Positions 1-8,493 are shown, counted from the stretch's first letter. The stretch: 64,000 bases of DNA from Lachnospiraceae bacterium (GCA_015057115.1 SVEZ01000011.1:165-64164), one strand, 5' to 3'. Made by a program: numbers and translations. The notes: generated from the sequence alone by a model not told the origin.

Positions 1-126
1 GGCAGAGAGGCAGGCTGAAGAGGCAGAGAGGCAGGCTGAAGAGGCAGAGAGGCAGGCTGAAGAGGCAGAGAGGCAGGCTGAAGAGGCAGAGAGGCAGGTT
101 GAAGAGGCAGAGAAACAGGTTGAAGA
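1..126. repeat. 21-bp in-frame tandem repeat
   Basis: Period 21, with four perfect copies (about 1-84) and two slightly changed ones (85-126). Each copy encodes one heptad AERQAEE, so unit gain or loss keeps the frame and only lengthens or shortens the coiled coil. The array continues upstream of the window. Confidence 0.95.
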
Positions 127-259
127 GCTGGAACAGCAGAAAGGCGTGTTAGAACAGCGAAATGGGGTATTGGAACAGCAGCACGATGAAATGGAGCGGG
201 AGATAAAGGAACTCAAAAGAAAATTGCAACAGTACGAGGAAAATGCAACTGCTAAGTAG
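1..259 (+). CDS. C-terminal end of a coiled-coil protein (partial)
   Basis: The reading frame enters from the left edge (first full codon at base 2) and stops at TAG 257-259. The first ~40 residues are a heptad repeat AERQAEE made by a 21-bp DNA repeat, followed by a Q/E-rich stretch with repeated GVLEQ and a charged helix ending KRKLQQYEENATAK. The pattern is a long, highly charged alpha-helical coiled coil with no membrane segment. The catalytic or binding part, if any, lies upstream of the window. Similar charged tails occur behind Rpn/PD-(D/E)XK-type transposase-like proteins in gut Firmicutes, but nothing visible here proves that origin. The gene is followed by a strong terminator, so it is the last of its transcript. 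Confidence 0.75.
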   Translation, partial: AERQAEEAERQAEEAERQAEEAERQAEEAERQVEEAEKQVEELEQQKGVLEQRNGVLEQQHDEMEREIKELKRKLQQYEENATAK

Positions 260-264
260 TTAAT

Positions 265-307
265 AAAAAGCGCCAAAGGATAGCCTTCCTTTTGGCGCTT
301 TTTGTGC
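265..307 (+). terminator. Rho-independent terminator
   Basis: The arm AAAAAGCGCCAAAGG pairs with CCTTTTGGCGCTTTTT with one bulge, and the U-rich arm doubles as the T tract. It ends the coiled-coil gene and isolates it from the peptidase gene. Confidence 0.9.
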
Positions 308-339
308 TGAATATACAAAGAAAAGGATGTGAATTTGTA

Positions 340-369
340 TTGACAGTGATGAAAGTGCGGTGTTATAGT
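340..369 (+). promoter_or_regulatory. Sigma-70/A promoter for the C69 peptidase
   Basis: TTGACA (340-345), an 18-bp spacer and TATAGT (364-369) with a TG one base before it, i.e. an extended -10. It lies about 50 bp upstream of the AGGAGG site of the peptidase gene. Confidence 0.7.
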
Positions 370-423
370 TGGAAATGTGCGCGGAAACTATAAAAACGCA
401 CAGAACTTAGGAGGAAAGGAAAA

Positions 424-1906
424 ATGTTGAAAAACAAAAGAGTTTTCAAAACAGTCGTAGCCATGGCTTTGGCAGTAGGGGTAGTTTTGCCATCCATGAA
501 CGCAGCGGCTTGTACAACCGTATTGGTGGGTAAAAAAGCATCCGCAGACGGTTCCACAATTATTGCAAGAAATGAGGATTTATCACCGGCAAATCCGAAG
601 CATTTTGTTGTACATCCGGCAAAGAAGAATCCGAAGGGAACAGTCTATGTTTCTACCAATACAGATTTGGAAGAAAAAGATCGTTTCAGAATGGAACTGC
701 CGGAGGAACAGCTGAAATACACGGCAACACCGGAGTGGAGCGATGAGTGGGGAATGTTTGAAGAGGCAGGAACCAACGAAAAAAGGTGTAGCAATGACTG
801 CTACTGAAAGCACAGATTACAACGAAAAGATTGAGAAAGCAGATCCGTTGGTAGTCAACGGTATCGCAGAAGATTCCATGTTGACAGTGGTTCTTCCTTA
901 TATTACAACTGCAAGAGAAGGCATACAGCGTTTAGGTGAGATTGTAGAAAAATATGGCGCTGCAGAGTGCAACGGAGTAGGTTTTTCTGATCAGAACGAA
1001 GTATGGTGGATGGACATTGTTTCCGGACATCACTGGGTTGCAAAGCGTATTCCGGATAACTGTTATGCGGTTGTCGCAAACCAGATGGCAATCCGTAATG
1101 TTGATTTTACAAAGACCGATGACTTTATGTGGTCCACCGGAATTCAGGAATTTGTAAAGAAGAACAAACTGAATACATCTAAAAAGAATTTTAATGTAAG
1201 AAATATCTTTGGTACTAACACCGAAGGTGACGCAAAGGGAAATATTTGCCGTGTATGGGACGGACAGAGAATTTTAACTCCATCTCAGAAAAACAAGTAC
1301 AGCATCACTTCTAAGAAGATTCCTATGACATTGAAGCCGGATAAGCTAATCACTGTAGAAATGGTACAGAAGGTATTAAAATCTCACTTCGATGGCACAA
1401 AGTACGACAAACGTGGTAAGAATGTGGGAGATTATCGTGCAATCAGCGTACGTACAACCATGGAATCTCATATTATTCAGTGGCGCCCAAACATGCCAAT
1501 CGAAATCAGTGGTGTACAGTGGGTAGATTTCGGTGCTCCGGAATTTGGTGTATACGTTCCATTCTACAATGGAATTGAGACTACTCCGGAATCTTATCAG
1601 AATGGTGGTGAGAATGTAAGTAGAGATTCTGCATACTGGGCACATCGCCTGGTGGCAGCATTAACCATTCCGTACTATGCTGAATTTATGCCGAAATACA
1701 CTGAACCGGCATTAAAAGAGATTCAGACACAGATGAGCGCAAACTTAAAGGCTTCCGATGAGAAAGCAATGAGCCTGAAGGATAAGCCGGAAGAATTGAA
1801 GAAATACCTTACAGAAGAAGGTATGAAGAATGCAGAGTATAGCTTAAATAAGGTAAACGAATTAAATGATTTGTTGACCACACTTTCTATTAAAACTGCA
1901 AAGTAA
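424..1906 (+). pseudogene. C69-family secreted dipeptidase, frameshifted
   Basis: Two overlapping frames together make one ~493-residue member of peptidase family C69 (Ntn hydrolases related to PepD). The first frame (424-807) has a signal peptide ending NAAA followed by Cys30-Thr-Thr, the expected nucleophile exposed by processing, then a DGSTIIARNED segment. It leaves frame after GTNEK, where GAAAAAAGG carries one A too many. The rest resumes in the +1 frame as GVAMTATES and runs to TAA at 1906 with conserved segments such as NGVGFSDQNEVWWMDI. The summed length (1,483 nt) is one more than a multiple of three, as a single-base insertion predicts. AGGAGGAAAGG precedes the ATG. Either a true inactivating frameshift, phase variation in the A6 run, or a sequencing/assembly error; downstream codons look intact, so decay would be recent. 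Confidence 0.85.
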
Positions 1907-1911
1907 ATTGT

Positions 1912-1947
1912 AAAAAAGGGAATGTCCAACTGGGCATTCCTTTTTTA
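1912..1947 (+). terminator. Rho-independent terminator
   Basis: GGAATG pairs with CATTCC around a ten-base loop, with A6 before and T6 after. It closes the C69 peptidase transcript. Confidence 0.85.
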
Positions 1948-1954
1948 AATAGAG

Positions 1955-1983
1955 TTACACTTTTTTTGCGACTGTGCTATACT
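1955..1983 (+). promoter_or_regulatory. Promoter for pncB
   Basis: TTACAC (1955-1960), 17-bp spacer, TATACT (1978-1983), placed 47 bp before the ATG of the nicotinate phosphoribosyltransferase gene. Confidence 0.6.
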
Positions 1984-2029
1984 TAGGAAAAGTGACGACT
2001 CGTAGTAGTCGAAATTGAGGGGGAAAACA

Positions 2030-3241
2030 ATGAAATTACAACCAATCATAACCAGTTTATTGGAAACAGATTTATACAAGCTGTCCATGGGACAGGCAAT
2101 TCACAGCCAGTTTGCCAATTATCGGACTACCTGGTCTTTTAAATGCCGCAACAAGAATGTGACTTTTACACCGGAAATGGTGGAGGAGATTCGGGAGCAG
2201 ATTAAGGCCTACTGTGACCTGCATTTTACAGAGGAAGAGCTTCACTATTTAGATGAAAGCATTGTGTGGTTTAAAAGCTCTTACGTGGATTTCCTGCGGC
2301 TATGGAAGCCTCGCTTTGAGGAGTTTGAAATTACTGCAGGCGGAGAATGCGGACTTTCAATAGAAACCAAGGGATCTTGGCTTAATACTTCCATGTATGA
2401 GATTCCGACCCTTGCTATTGTAAATGAAGTGTATTTTCGGATGGCATATAATTATGAAGAGCTTTTTGAAAGCTTTAAGAAGCATCTTACGGCGAAGTTA
2501 AAACGTATTGAAAAGGGCGGCGATTTATGGCTTTCCAATTTCAGTGAGTTTGGGCTGCGACGCAGATTGTCGGCGCAGGCTCAGGAATTGGCGGTGAAAA
2601 CCCTTTGTGAGGCAGATTATGAGGCTTCGCATTTTGTGGGAACCTCAAATGTGTTCCTTGCCAAAAAATACGGCGTAAAACCGGTGGGAACCATGGCCCA
2701 TGAGTGGATTATGTGTGTGGGACAGGGTAACCATAAGCATAATCCGGCATATTCCAATTGGTATGCCATGGAAGCATGGGTGCAGGAATACGGTATTTTA
2801 AATGGAATTATGCTGACGGATGCCATTACCACGGATTGCTTTTTAAAGGATTTTAATCTGACCTATGCAACACTGTTTTCCGGAGCACGCCACGACTCCG
2901 GTGATCCCTTTGAGTGGGGAGATAAGATGATTGCCCATTATCAGAAGCTGGGAATCGATCCGAAAACCAAGACGTTACTGTTTTCCGATGGGTTGAATTT
3001 TGAAAAAGCGGATAAAATAACCCGCTATTTTAAAGACAGGGTACAGGTTGCCTTTGGAATCGGAACCTATATTGCCAATGATACGGATGTGGAGGCACTC
3101 AATATTGTAATGAAGACTACGGCATGTAACGGTATGGATGTGGCAAAAATATCCGATTCCTCCGGCAAAGGAATGTGCAAAAATCCGGCTTACGTGGATT
3201 ATTTGCAACGTTGCATTGACTGGCGCATGGAGCATGAATAG
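2030..3241 (+). CDS. pncB: Nicotinate phosphoribosyltransferase
   Basis: Converts nicotinate and PRPP to nicotinate mononucleotide, the first salvage step of NAD synthesis (cytosolic). The 403-residue product begins with the family's LETDLYKLSMGQAI segment and carries GTSNVFLAKKYGVKPVGTMAHEW and the active-site/PRPP region SGARHDSGDPFEWGDK near residue 285. The frame is open from a TTG at 2015, but GAGGGGG sits directly before the ATG at 2030, so that start was chosen. Length fits the bacterial family of about 400 residues. It stands alone between a promoter and a terminator. Confidence 0.93.
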   Translation: MKLQPIITSLLETDLYKLSMGQAIHSQFANYRTTWSFKCRNKNVTFTPEMVEEIREQIKAYCDLHFTEEELHYLDESIVWFKSSYVDFLRLWKPRFEEFEITAGGECGLSIETKGSWLNTSMYEIPTLAIVNEVYFRMAYNYEELFESFKKHLTAKLKRIEKGGDLWLSNFSEFGLRRRLSAQAQELAVKTLCEADYEASHFVGTSNVFLAKKYGVKPVGTMAHEWIMCVGQGNHKHNPAYSNWYAMEAWVQEYGILNGIMLTDAITTDCFLKDFNLTYATLFSGARHDSGDPFEWGDKMIAHYQKLGIDPKTKTLLFSDGLNFEKADKITRYFKDRVQVAFGIGTYIANDTDVEALNIVMKTTACNGMDVAKISDSSGKGMCKNPAYVDYLQRCIDWRMEHE

Positions 3242-3258
3242 ACCGAAAAAAATAATTT

Positions 3259-3297
3259 TCCCCTGTCAAGAAAAAACACTTGACAGGGGGACTTTTA
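3259..3297 (+). terminator. Terminator after pncB
   Basis: Perfect 11-bp stem: CCCCTGTCAAG with CTTGACAGGGG, loop AAAAAACA, then ACTTTT. The T tract is short, so termination may be partial and leave read-through into ylxM. Confidence 0.7.
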
Positions 3298-3353
3298 TGT
3301 AGTAAACTACTCATTGTCGTGTAAAGGAAATGACCTTGACAGTGGAGGATGAC

Positions 3354-3707
3354 ATGGAAGCAAGCATTGAAAGAATTGTAGAACAGAGTTTGTTATATGA
3401 TTTTTACGGCGAGCTTTTAACAGAGCATCAGAGACAGGTGTATGAAGCCTGCGTGTTTGATGATTATTCTTTGTCGGAGGTGGCGAAGGAAGAGGGCATC
3501 AGCCGTCAGGGAGTACACGATTTGTTGAAACGGTGTAATAAGACACTGGAAGAGTATGAAGCCAAGCTTCACCTGGTGGAGAAATTCAAGACCGTGAAGA
3601 AACAGGCCGAAGAGATTATGGAATTAACAGATGGGAAGAATTCGCTGGAAGCACAAGACATTGAAATGATTCGGCAATATTCCCGGAAGATTATAGAGGA
3701 GCTATAG
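3354..3707 (+). CDS. ylxM: UPF0122 / YlxM family DNA-binding protein
   Basis: A 117-residue protein with a sigma-region-4-like helix-turn-helix around [20 protein letters not shown], followed by a charged helical tail. YlxM is commonly encoded directly upstream of ffh in Gram-positive bacteria, and so it is here: its TAG and the ffh ATG are separated by one base. In that family it has been implicated as a partner of the signal recognition particle. The frame opens from 3330, but GGAGG at 3343-3347 points to the ATG at 3354. Confidence 0.9.
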   Translation: MEASIERIVEQSLLYDFYGELLTEHQRQVYEACVFDDYSLSEVAKEEGISRQGVHDLLKRCNKTLEEYEAKLHLVEKFKTVKKQAEEIMELTDGKNSLEAQDIEMIRQYSRKIIEEL

Positions 3708-3708
3708 T

Positions 3709-5061
3709 ATGGCATTTGACAGCTTATCGGAAAAACTGCAGAATGTTTTTAAATCCTTAAAGAGTAAGGGAATGCTGACAGAAGAAGATGTCAAAGCAGC
3801 TTTGAAGGAAGTTAAGATGGCGCTTTTGGAAGCGGATGTTAATTTCAAGGTTGTAAAGCAGTTCGTTAAGGATGTGCAGGAACGGGCAATCGGTCAGGAC
3901 GTAATGAACGGTCTGAATCCGGGGCAGATGGTTATTAAGATTGTTAATGAAGAAATGGTCAACCTCATGGGAAGCGAGACCACGGAAATCAAACTTCAGC
4001 CCGGTAAGGCCATCACCGTTATTATGATGACGGGTTTGCAAGGTGCCGGTAAAACCACAACCTGTGCGAAGCTGGCAGGCAAGATTAAGCTGAAAGGCAA
4101 GACTCCGCTTTTGGTTGCCTGTGACGTGTATCGTCCGGCGGCAATTGAGCAGTTAAAGGTCAATGGTGAGAAGCAGGGCGTGGAAGTATTTTCCATGGGA
4201 AGTGGTCACAGTCCGGTGGACATTGCCAAGGCAGCTATTGAACATGCTCAGAAGAATGGTCATAACGTAGTATATTTGGATACAGCAGGTCGTCTTCAGG
4301 TAGATGAAGAGATGATGCAGGAACTTGTAGATATTAAGAATGCCGTAGAAGTTCATCAGACAGTTTTGGTAGTAGATGCCATGACCGGTCAGGAAGCGGT
4401 AAACGTAGCTTCTTCCTTCGATGAGAAAGTCGGTATCGACGGCGTGGTTCTTACCAAGTTAGACGGTGATACCCGTGGTGGTGCGGCACTTTCCATCAGA
4501 GCCGTAACCGGAAAACCTATCTTTTATGTAGGTATGGGTGAGAAGCTTTCCGATTTGGAACAGTTTTATCCGGATCGTATGGCCAGCAGAATCCTTGGAA
4601 TGGGCGATGTGCTTTCCCTGATTGAGAAAGCTGCCGAGACCATGGATGAAGAAACCGGCAAGAAGTTAGAGAAGAAGATGAAGAAGATGGAGTTCGATTT
4701 TGAAGATTATCTGGACTCCATGAATCAGATGAAGAAAATGGGAGGCTTATCCAGTATTCTGGGAATGCTTCCTGGAATGGGACTGGGCGGCGGCCAGATG
4801 GCGCAGCTGGAAAATGCCATGGATGAGAAGAAGATGGCGCGGATTGAAGCCATTATTTATTCCATGACACCCCAGGAAAGACGGAATCCTTCCGTATTGA
4901 ACCCAAGCCGTAAATTCCGTATCGCCAAGGGCGCCGGAGTTGATGTGGCAGAGGTAAACCGACTGGTGAAGAATTTCGAACAGTCAAAGAAGGTCATGAA
5001 GCAAATGGGCGGCATGATGGGTGGAAAAGGTAGAAGAGGAAGAATGAAATTTCCTTTCTAA
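3709..5061 (+). CDS. ffh: Signal recognition particle protein Ffh
   Basis: SRP54-type GTPase (450 residues) that binds signal sequences of nascent membrane proteins and delivers ribosomes to FtsY. An N-terminal helical bundle is followed by the G domain with GLQGAGKTTT (about residue 108), DTAGR (about 190) and TKLDGD (about 248), and a methionine-rich M domain from about residue 300 with GMLPGMGLGGG and a basic, Met-rich tail. Length and order are standard. It is translationally close-coupled to ylxM and heads the ribosome/tRNA-modification cluster. Confidence 0.97.
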   Translation: MAFDSLSEKLQNVFKSLKSKGMLTEEDVKAALKEVKMALLEADVNFKVVKQFVKDVQERAIGQDVMNGLNPGQMVIKIVNEEMVNLMGSETTEIKLQPGKAITVIMMTGLQGAGKTTTCAKLAGKIKLKGKTPLLVACDVYRPAAIEQLKVNGEKQGVEVFSMGSGHSPVDIAKAAIEHAQKNGHNVVYLDTAGRLQVDEEMMQELVDIKNAVEVHQTVLVVDAMTGQEAVNVASSFDEKVGIDGVVLTKLDGDTRGGAALSIRAVTGKPIFYVGMGEKLSDLEQFYPDRMASRILGMGDVLSLIEKAAETMDEETGKKLEKKMKKMEFDFEDYLDSMNQMKKMGGLSSILGMLPGMGLGGGQMAQLENAMDEKKMARIEAIIYSMTPQERRNPSVLNPSRKFRIAKGAGVDVAEVNRLVKNFEQSKKVMKQMGGMMGGKGRRGRMKFPF

Positions 5062-5066
5062 TATAT

Positions 5067-5104
5067 GTAACTGTTCAGAACCAAGTTCGGTTCAGAATAG
5101 TTAC
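5067..5104 (+). promoter_or_regulatory. Hairpin between ffh and rpsP
   Basis: Two 16-base arms, 5067-5082 and 5089-5104, pair at 14 of 16 positions around a six-base loop. No T tract follows, so it is not a classic terminator. It sits 40 bp before the rpsP start and could be an RNA processing site, an mRNA stabiliser for ffh, or a leader structure acting on rpsP. Confidence 0.6.
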
Positions 5105-5144
5105 TCAAGATGGTTATTAAAACAAATTCAGGAGGTGAATCGAA

Positions 5145-5387
5145 ATGTTAAAGATCAGATTAAGAAGAATGGGACAGAAAAAGGCTCCTTTCTATAGAAT
5201 CGTAGTTGCTGATGCAAGATCTCCAAGAGACGGAAGATTCGTAGATGAAATCGGAACCTATGATCCAACTAAGGATCCAAGTGAATTCCATGTTGATGAA
5301 GAGGCAGCTAAGAAATGGCTCGCAAATGGAGCTCAGCCTACAGAGCAGGTTGGCAAGATCTTCAAGGCAGCTGGAATCGTTAAATAA
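5145..5387 (+). CDS. rpsP: 30S ribosomal protein S16
   Basis: An 80-residue protein opening [20 protein letters not shown], the invariant S16 signature, with the following [14 protein letters not shown] segment. It binds 16S rRNA early in 30S assembly. AGGAGGTGA precedes the ATG. It is followed by khpA after 20 bp, the usual Firmicute order. Confidence 0.98.
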   Translation: MLKIRLRRMGQKKAPFYRIVVADARSPRDGRFVDEIGTYDPTKDPSEFHVDEEAAKKWLANGAQPTEQVGKIFKAAGIVK

Positions 5388-5407
5388 TGGAACGCGAGGT
5401 GTAAGAC

Positions 5408-5635
5408 GTGAAAGAACTTGTAGAAGTAATTGCAAAAGCACTCGTTGACAACCCGGATGAAGTGGTTGTAACTGAAAAAAGCAGCGAGAAAGCCCTTGTA
5501 ATTGAATTACATGTAGCTGCTTCCGACATGGGAAAAGTGATCGGTAAGCAGGGCCGTATCGCCAAGGCAATTCGTTCCGTTGTGAAAGCAGCAGCGACAA
5601 AGGAAGACAGAAAAGTTATTGTAGACATTGTCTAA
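5408..5635 (+). CDS. khpA: KH-domain RNA-binding protein KhpA
   Basis: A 75-residue single KH domain with the GxxG loop in GKVIGKQGRIAKAIR. KhpA (YlqC) works with KhpB in RNA binding and cell-size/division control in Gram-positives. Start is GTG at 5408 after a GCGAGGTG-like site. It lies between rpsP and rimM, its conserved place. Confidence 0.93.
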   Translation: MKELVEVIAKALVDNPDEVVVTEKSSEKALVIELHVAASDMGKVIGKQGRIAKAIRSVVKAAATKEDRKVIVDIV

Positions 5636-5644
5636 GAATAAGGA

Positions 5645-5680
5645 ATGGCTGCCGTAGTTTTACGGCAGCCATATTCAGTT
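5645..5680 (+). terminator. Strong intercistronic hairpin (possible attenuator)
   Basis: A perfect 12-bp stem, ATGGCTGCCGTA with TACGGCAGCCAT, loop GTTT, just after khpA. What follows (ATTCAGTTTG) is a poor T tract, so partial termination or an mRNA boundary between the ribosomal and tRNA-modification genes is more likely than a full stop. Confidence 0.6.
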
Positions 5681-5696
5681 TGAAGAGGAATTTTGA

Positions 5697-6209
5697 ATGG
5701 AAGAATTATTGCAGGTAGGTGTTTTTTCCAGCACACACGGAGTGCGTGGAGAATTTAAAGTATTTCCGACAACCGATGATGTAACCCGCTTTTCCAATCT
5801 TAAGACCGTAATCATGGATACGGGAAAAAGACAGTTCGAAGTGGAAATTGAAGGGGTAAAATATTTTAAACAGTTTGCAATTTTGAAGATTCGGGGATAT
5901 AATTCCCTTAACGATATAGAACCTTTAAAGGGAAGCACCCTTTGGGTAACCAGAGATCAGGCAGTGGAATTGGAAGAGGATGAATATTTTATTGCGGATC
6001 TTATTGGAATGGAAGTATACTTAGAAGACGGAAGCCGTTTTGGAACACTGAAGGATGTAATCGAAACTGGAGCCAACGATGTGTATGAGGTAGTGGATAC
6101 CAAGAAGAAAGAATGGTATCTGCCGGCTATCGGGGATTGTATTTTGTCGGTTGATACCGAGGCAAACAAAATGGTGGTACATCTGATGCCGGGACTGGAG
6201 GAACTGTAG
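5697..6209 (+). CDS. rimM: 16S rRNA processing protein RimM
   Basis: A 170-residue 30S maturation factor. The N-terminal RimM barrel begins VGVFSSTHGVRGEFKVFP, and the C-terminal PRC-barrel holds ANDVYEVVDTKKKEWYLPAI. It helps assemble the 3' domain of the 30S subunit around S19. Its stop codon overlaps the trmD GTG start, so the two are translationally coupled. Confidence 0.96.
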   Translation: MEELLQVGVFSSTHGVRGEFKVFPTTDDVTRFSNLKTVIMDTGKRQFEVEIEGVKYFKQFAILKIRGYNSLNDIEPLKGSTLWVTRDQAVELEEDEYFIADLIGMEVYLEDGSRFGTLKDVIETGANDVYEVVDTKKKEWYLPAIGDCILSVDTEANKMVVHLMPGLEEL

Positions 6210-6952
6210 TGACAACTTTTTACATTATGACTCTGTTTCCGGAGATGGTGGAACAGGGATTAAAGACCAGCATAATCGGCCGGGCGGTGGAGAAAGAAAT
6301 TTTACGGATTGAAGCCGTAAATATTCGGGACTATACCACCAATAAGCATGGCAAAGTGGATGATTACCCTTATGGCGGAGGCGCCGGAATGGTAATGCAG
6401 GCACAGCCTATTTACGATGCTTATCAGGCCATTGTAGACAGAATCGGCAGAAGACCCCGGACCATCTATCTGACACCTAAGGGACAGACTTTTCATCAGG
6501 GCATGGCAAAAGAGTTTGCGTTGGATGAAGAGCTGGTGTTTTTGTGCGGTCACTATGAAGGTGTAGATGAGCGGGTATTGGAAGAGATTGTGACAGACTA
6601 TGTTTCGATAGGGGATTATGTACTTACCGGTGGAGAACTGGCGGCTATGGTAATGGTGGATGCCATTTCCCGTATGGTTCCGGGGACCCTTTCCAATCAG
6701 GAATCCGGTGAGACCGAAACTTTTCACAATTATCTGTTAGAATATCCTCAGTACTCAAGACCGGAGATTTGGCGGGATAAGAAAGTTCCGGAGGTGCTTT
6801 TATCCGGACACCACAAGAATATTGAGGCTTGGCGTTTGGAACAGTCCATAGCCCTTACCAAGAAGAATCGTCCGGACCTTTATGAGCGCTATGTAGAGCA
6901 GGAAGGGGTACAACATGGAAGAAAGCAAAAAGCGGATACTGGTAGTAGATGA
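6209..6952 (+). CDS. trmD: tRNA (guanine-N1)-methyltransferase TrmD
   Basis: SPOUT-class enzyme (247 residues) that makes m1G37 in tRNAs with SAM. Family motifs seen: YLTPKGQ, LCGHYEGVDERV and SIGDYVLTGGELAAM (knot/SAM site). GTG start at 6209 shares its G with the rimM TAG, with GGAGG about 10 bases upstream. The last ~13 codons (from about HGRKQK) overlap the next gene and look like a read-on extension rather than conserved TrmD sequence. Confidence 0.96.
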   Translation: MTTFYIMTLFPEMVEQGLKTSIIGRAVEKEILRIEAVNIRDYTTNKHGKVDDYPYGGGAGMVMQAQPIYDAYQAIVDRIGRRPRTIYLTPKGQTFHQGMAKEFALDEELVFLCGHYEGVDERVLEEIVTDYVSIGDYVLTGGELAAMVMVDAISRMVPGTLSNQESGETETFHNYLLEYPQYSRPEIWRDKKVPEVLLSGHHKNIEAWRLEQSIALTKKNRPDLYERYVEQEGVQHGRKQKADTGSR

Positions 6953-7967
6953 TGAACGAACCAACCTGGTAAGAGCCAAAATGCTTTTGCAGGAAGAATT
7001 TAATCCGATACTGGTGGGGAGCGGCCAGCAGTGCCTGGATTATTTGAAAAACCATCGCCCGGATCTGATTCTGTTAGACATTATGATGCCGGAAATGGAT
7101 GGCTGGCAGGTAATGGAAGAAATTCAGAAGAAGGAAGAATTAAAGAGCATTCCGGTAATCTTTTTGACGGCGGATTCCAGCCCGGATACGGAGGCGGCCT
7201 GCTTCCAGGCGGGGGCTGTGGATGTGTCGGTAAAACCGATTCAGCCGGTGGGTGTTATGTCCCGTATCAGAAGGGCCATTGAACTCCACGAGTACCGGGA
7301 GAATCTGGAGGCTGTGATTTTTGAGCAAAAGCGCCAGATTAACAACATGAAATATGATTTTATCGTTAGTATGTCCAATCTGGTTGATAATCGTGACATA
7401 ACCACGGGAGAGCATATTAAGCGAACCGCCAGTGTAGTATGGCAGGTGGGCAAAGAGCTTTTAAAAGAAGGCAAATTTCCGGAGATTTTGGATGAGAATT
7501 ATGTGGAAACCATGCGATTGGCAGCCCCAATGCATGATATCGGCAAAATCAAGATTTCCGACAGCATTCTGATGAAACCCGCAAGGCTTACAGATGAAGA
7601 GTACGAAATCATGAAAGAGCATACGGTTTTCGGAAAACAGGTTATTGAAGATACTCTTAAGAATCTGGAAGACAAGCTTTTGGTGCAGATTGCCTGTGAT
7701 ATTGCCATGTATCATCACGAGAAATATAATGGCAAAGGATATCCGGAGGGACTTTCCGGAGAAAATATCCCGCTTTGTGCCCGGATTATGGCAGTGGCGG
7801 ATGTGTATGACGCCCTGAAGGAGAAGCGTTGTTATAAAGATGCTTTTCCGTTGGAAGAGGTCTATGCCATTATGGAAGAGGATTCCGGAAGCCATTTCGA
7901 TCCGGTGGTATTAAATGCTTTTATGACTATTCGGGATGAAATCAGTAATAACGAAAAAAATAAATAA
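6915..7967 (+). CDS. HD-GYP domain response regulator
   Basis: A 350-residue two-domain signalling protein. Residues 1-120 form a receiver (LVVDDE, phospho-acceptor Asp55 in LLDIMMPEMDG, TAD and K of SVKP). Residues ~150-345 form an HD-GYP phosphodiesterase with GEHIKRT, MHDIGKIKI, HHEKYNGKGYPEGL and VADVYDAL, all metal ligands present. Family members hydrolyse cyclic di-GMP. In the GYP motif the usual Asp before GxGYP is Asn. It overlaps trmD by 38 nt with its own AGGAAGGGG site, so it is expressed with the tRNA-modification operon. This insertion between trmD and rplS is unusual; no partner kinase is nearby. Confidence 0.93.
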   Translation: MEESKKRILVVDDERTNLVRAKMLLQEEFNPILVGSGQQCLDYLKNHRPDLILLDIMMPEMDGWQVMEEIQKKEELKSIPVIFLTADSSPDTEAACFQAGAVDVSVKPIQPVGVMSRIRRAIELHEYRENLEAVIFEQKRQINNMKYDFIVSMSNLVDNRDITTGEHIKRTASVVWQVGKELLKEGKFPEILDENYVETMRLAAPMHDIGKIKISDSILMKPARLTDEEYEIMKEHTVFGKQVIEDTLKNLEDKLLVQIACDIAMYHHEKYNGKGYPEGLSGENIPLCARIMAVADVYDALKEKRCYKDAFPLEEVYAIMEEDSGSHFDPVVLNAFMTIRDEISNNEKNK

Positions 7968-7972
7968 AATAC

Positions 7973-8001
7973 TTGCAAGTATGCGAAAGATATGATATGA
8001 T
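7973..8001 (+). promoter_or_regulatory. Promoter for rplS
   Basis: TTGCAA (7973-7978), 17-bp spacer, TATGAT (7996-8001), leaving a leader of about 70 nt before rplS. L19 mRNA leaders with autoregulatory structure are known in some Firmicutes; no clear fold was recognised here. Confidence 0.65.
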
Positions 8002-8077
8002 ATTTCGGTGTGATTAGAGATGGTCCTCTGTTATCAATAGGGATATTAAGAACATCAAAATAATAGGAGGTAGCACA

Positions 8078-8425
8078 ATGAACGATATTATCAGAAGTAT
8101 TGAAGCAGCAGAATTAAAATCTGACATCGCAGAGTTTCACGTAGGTGACACCGTGAAGGTTCACGCAAAGATTAAGGAAGGAAATCGTGAAAGAATCCAG
8201 ATTTTCGAAGGAACAGTAATTAAGAGACAGGGTGGAAGCAACCGTGAAACCTTTACTGTTCGTAAGTTCTCCAATGGTGTTGGTGTTGAGAAGACCTGGC
8301 CACTTCATTCTCCATTCGTAGAGAAGATTGAAGTTGTCAGACCTGGTAAAGTAAGAAGAGCTAAATTGTTCTACTTAAGAGACCGTGTAGGTAAAGCAGC
8401 AAAGGTTAAAGAACTTGTAAAATAA
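8078..8425 (+). CDS. rplS: 50S ribosomal protein L19
   Basis: A 115-residue protein with the L19 signatures [30 protein letters not shown] and [13 protein letters not shown]. It sits at the subunit interface of the 50S particle. TAGGAGGTAG precedes the ATG. It has its own promoter and terminator inside the cluster. Confidence 0.98.
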   Translation: MNDIIRSIEAAELKSDIAEFHVGDTVKVHAKIKEGNRERIQIFEGTVIKRQGGSNRETFTVRKFSNGVGVEKTWPLHSPFVEKIEVVRPGKVRRAKLFYLRDRVGKAAKVKELVK

Positions 8426-8442
8426 TCTTTCAGAGAACAAAG

Positions 8443-8482
8443 ATGAGGAACAATTGCGTCTGTGATTGTTCCTCATTTCTTT
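8443..8482 (+). terminator. Terminator after rplS
   Basis: A 12-bp stem, ATGAGGAACAAT (8443-8454) with ATTGTTCCTCAT (8465-8476), then TTCTTT, which runs into the AGGAGG site of lepB. Termination may be incomplete. Confidence 0.8.
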
Positions 8483-8493
8483 AGGAGGCAATT

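Noticed and set aside
775-790. Programmed ribosomal frameshifting at the A6 run of the C69 gene
   Set aside because: The downstream frame is +1, while A-rich slippery sites normally give -1, and the -1 frame meets a stop at once (AAG GTG TAG). A one-base insertion explains it better.
743-1906. Treating 743-1906 as an independent gene with its own start
   Set aside because: The segment continues the C69 peptidase begun at 424 after a one-base shift; no ribosome binding site fits and the family needs the N-terminal Cys.
8002-8077. L19 autoregulatory leader
   Set aside because: A leader of suitable length exists, but no convincing fold could be drawn by eye; left as a possibility only.
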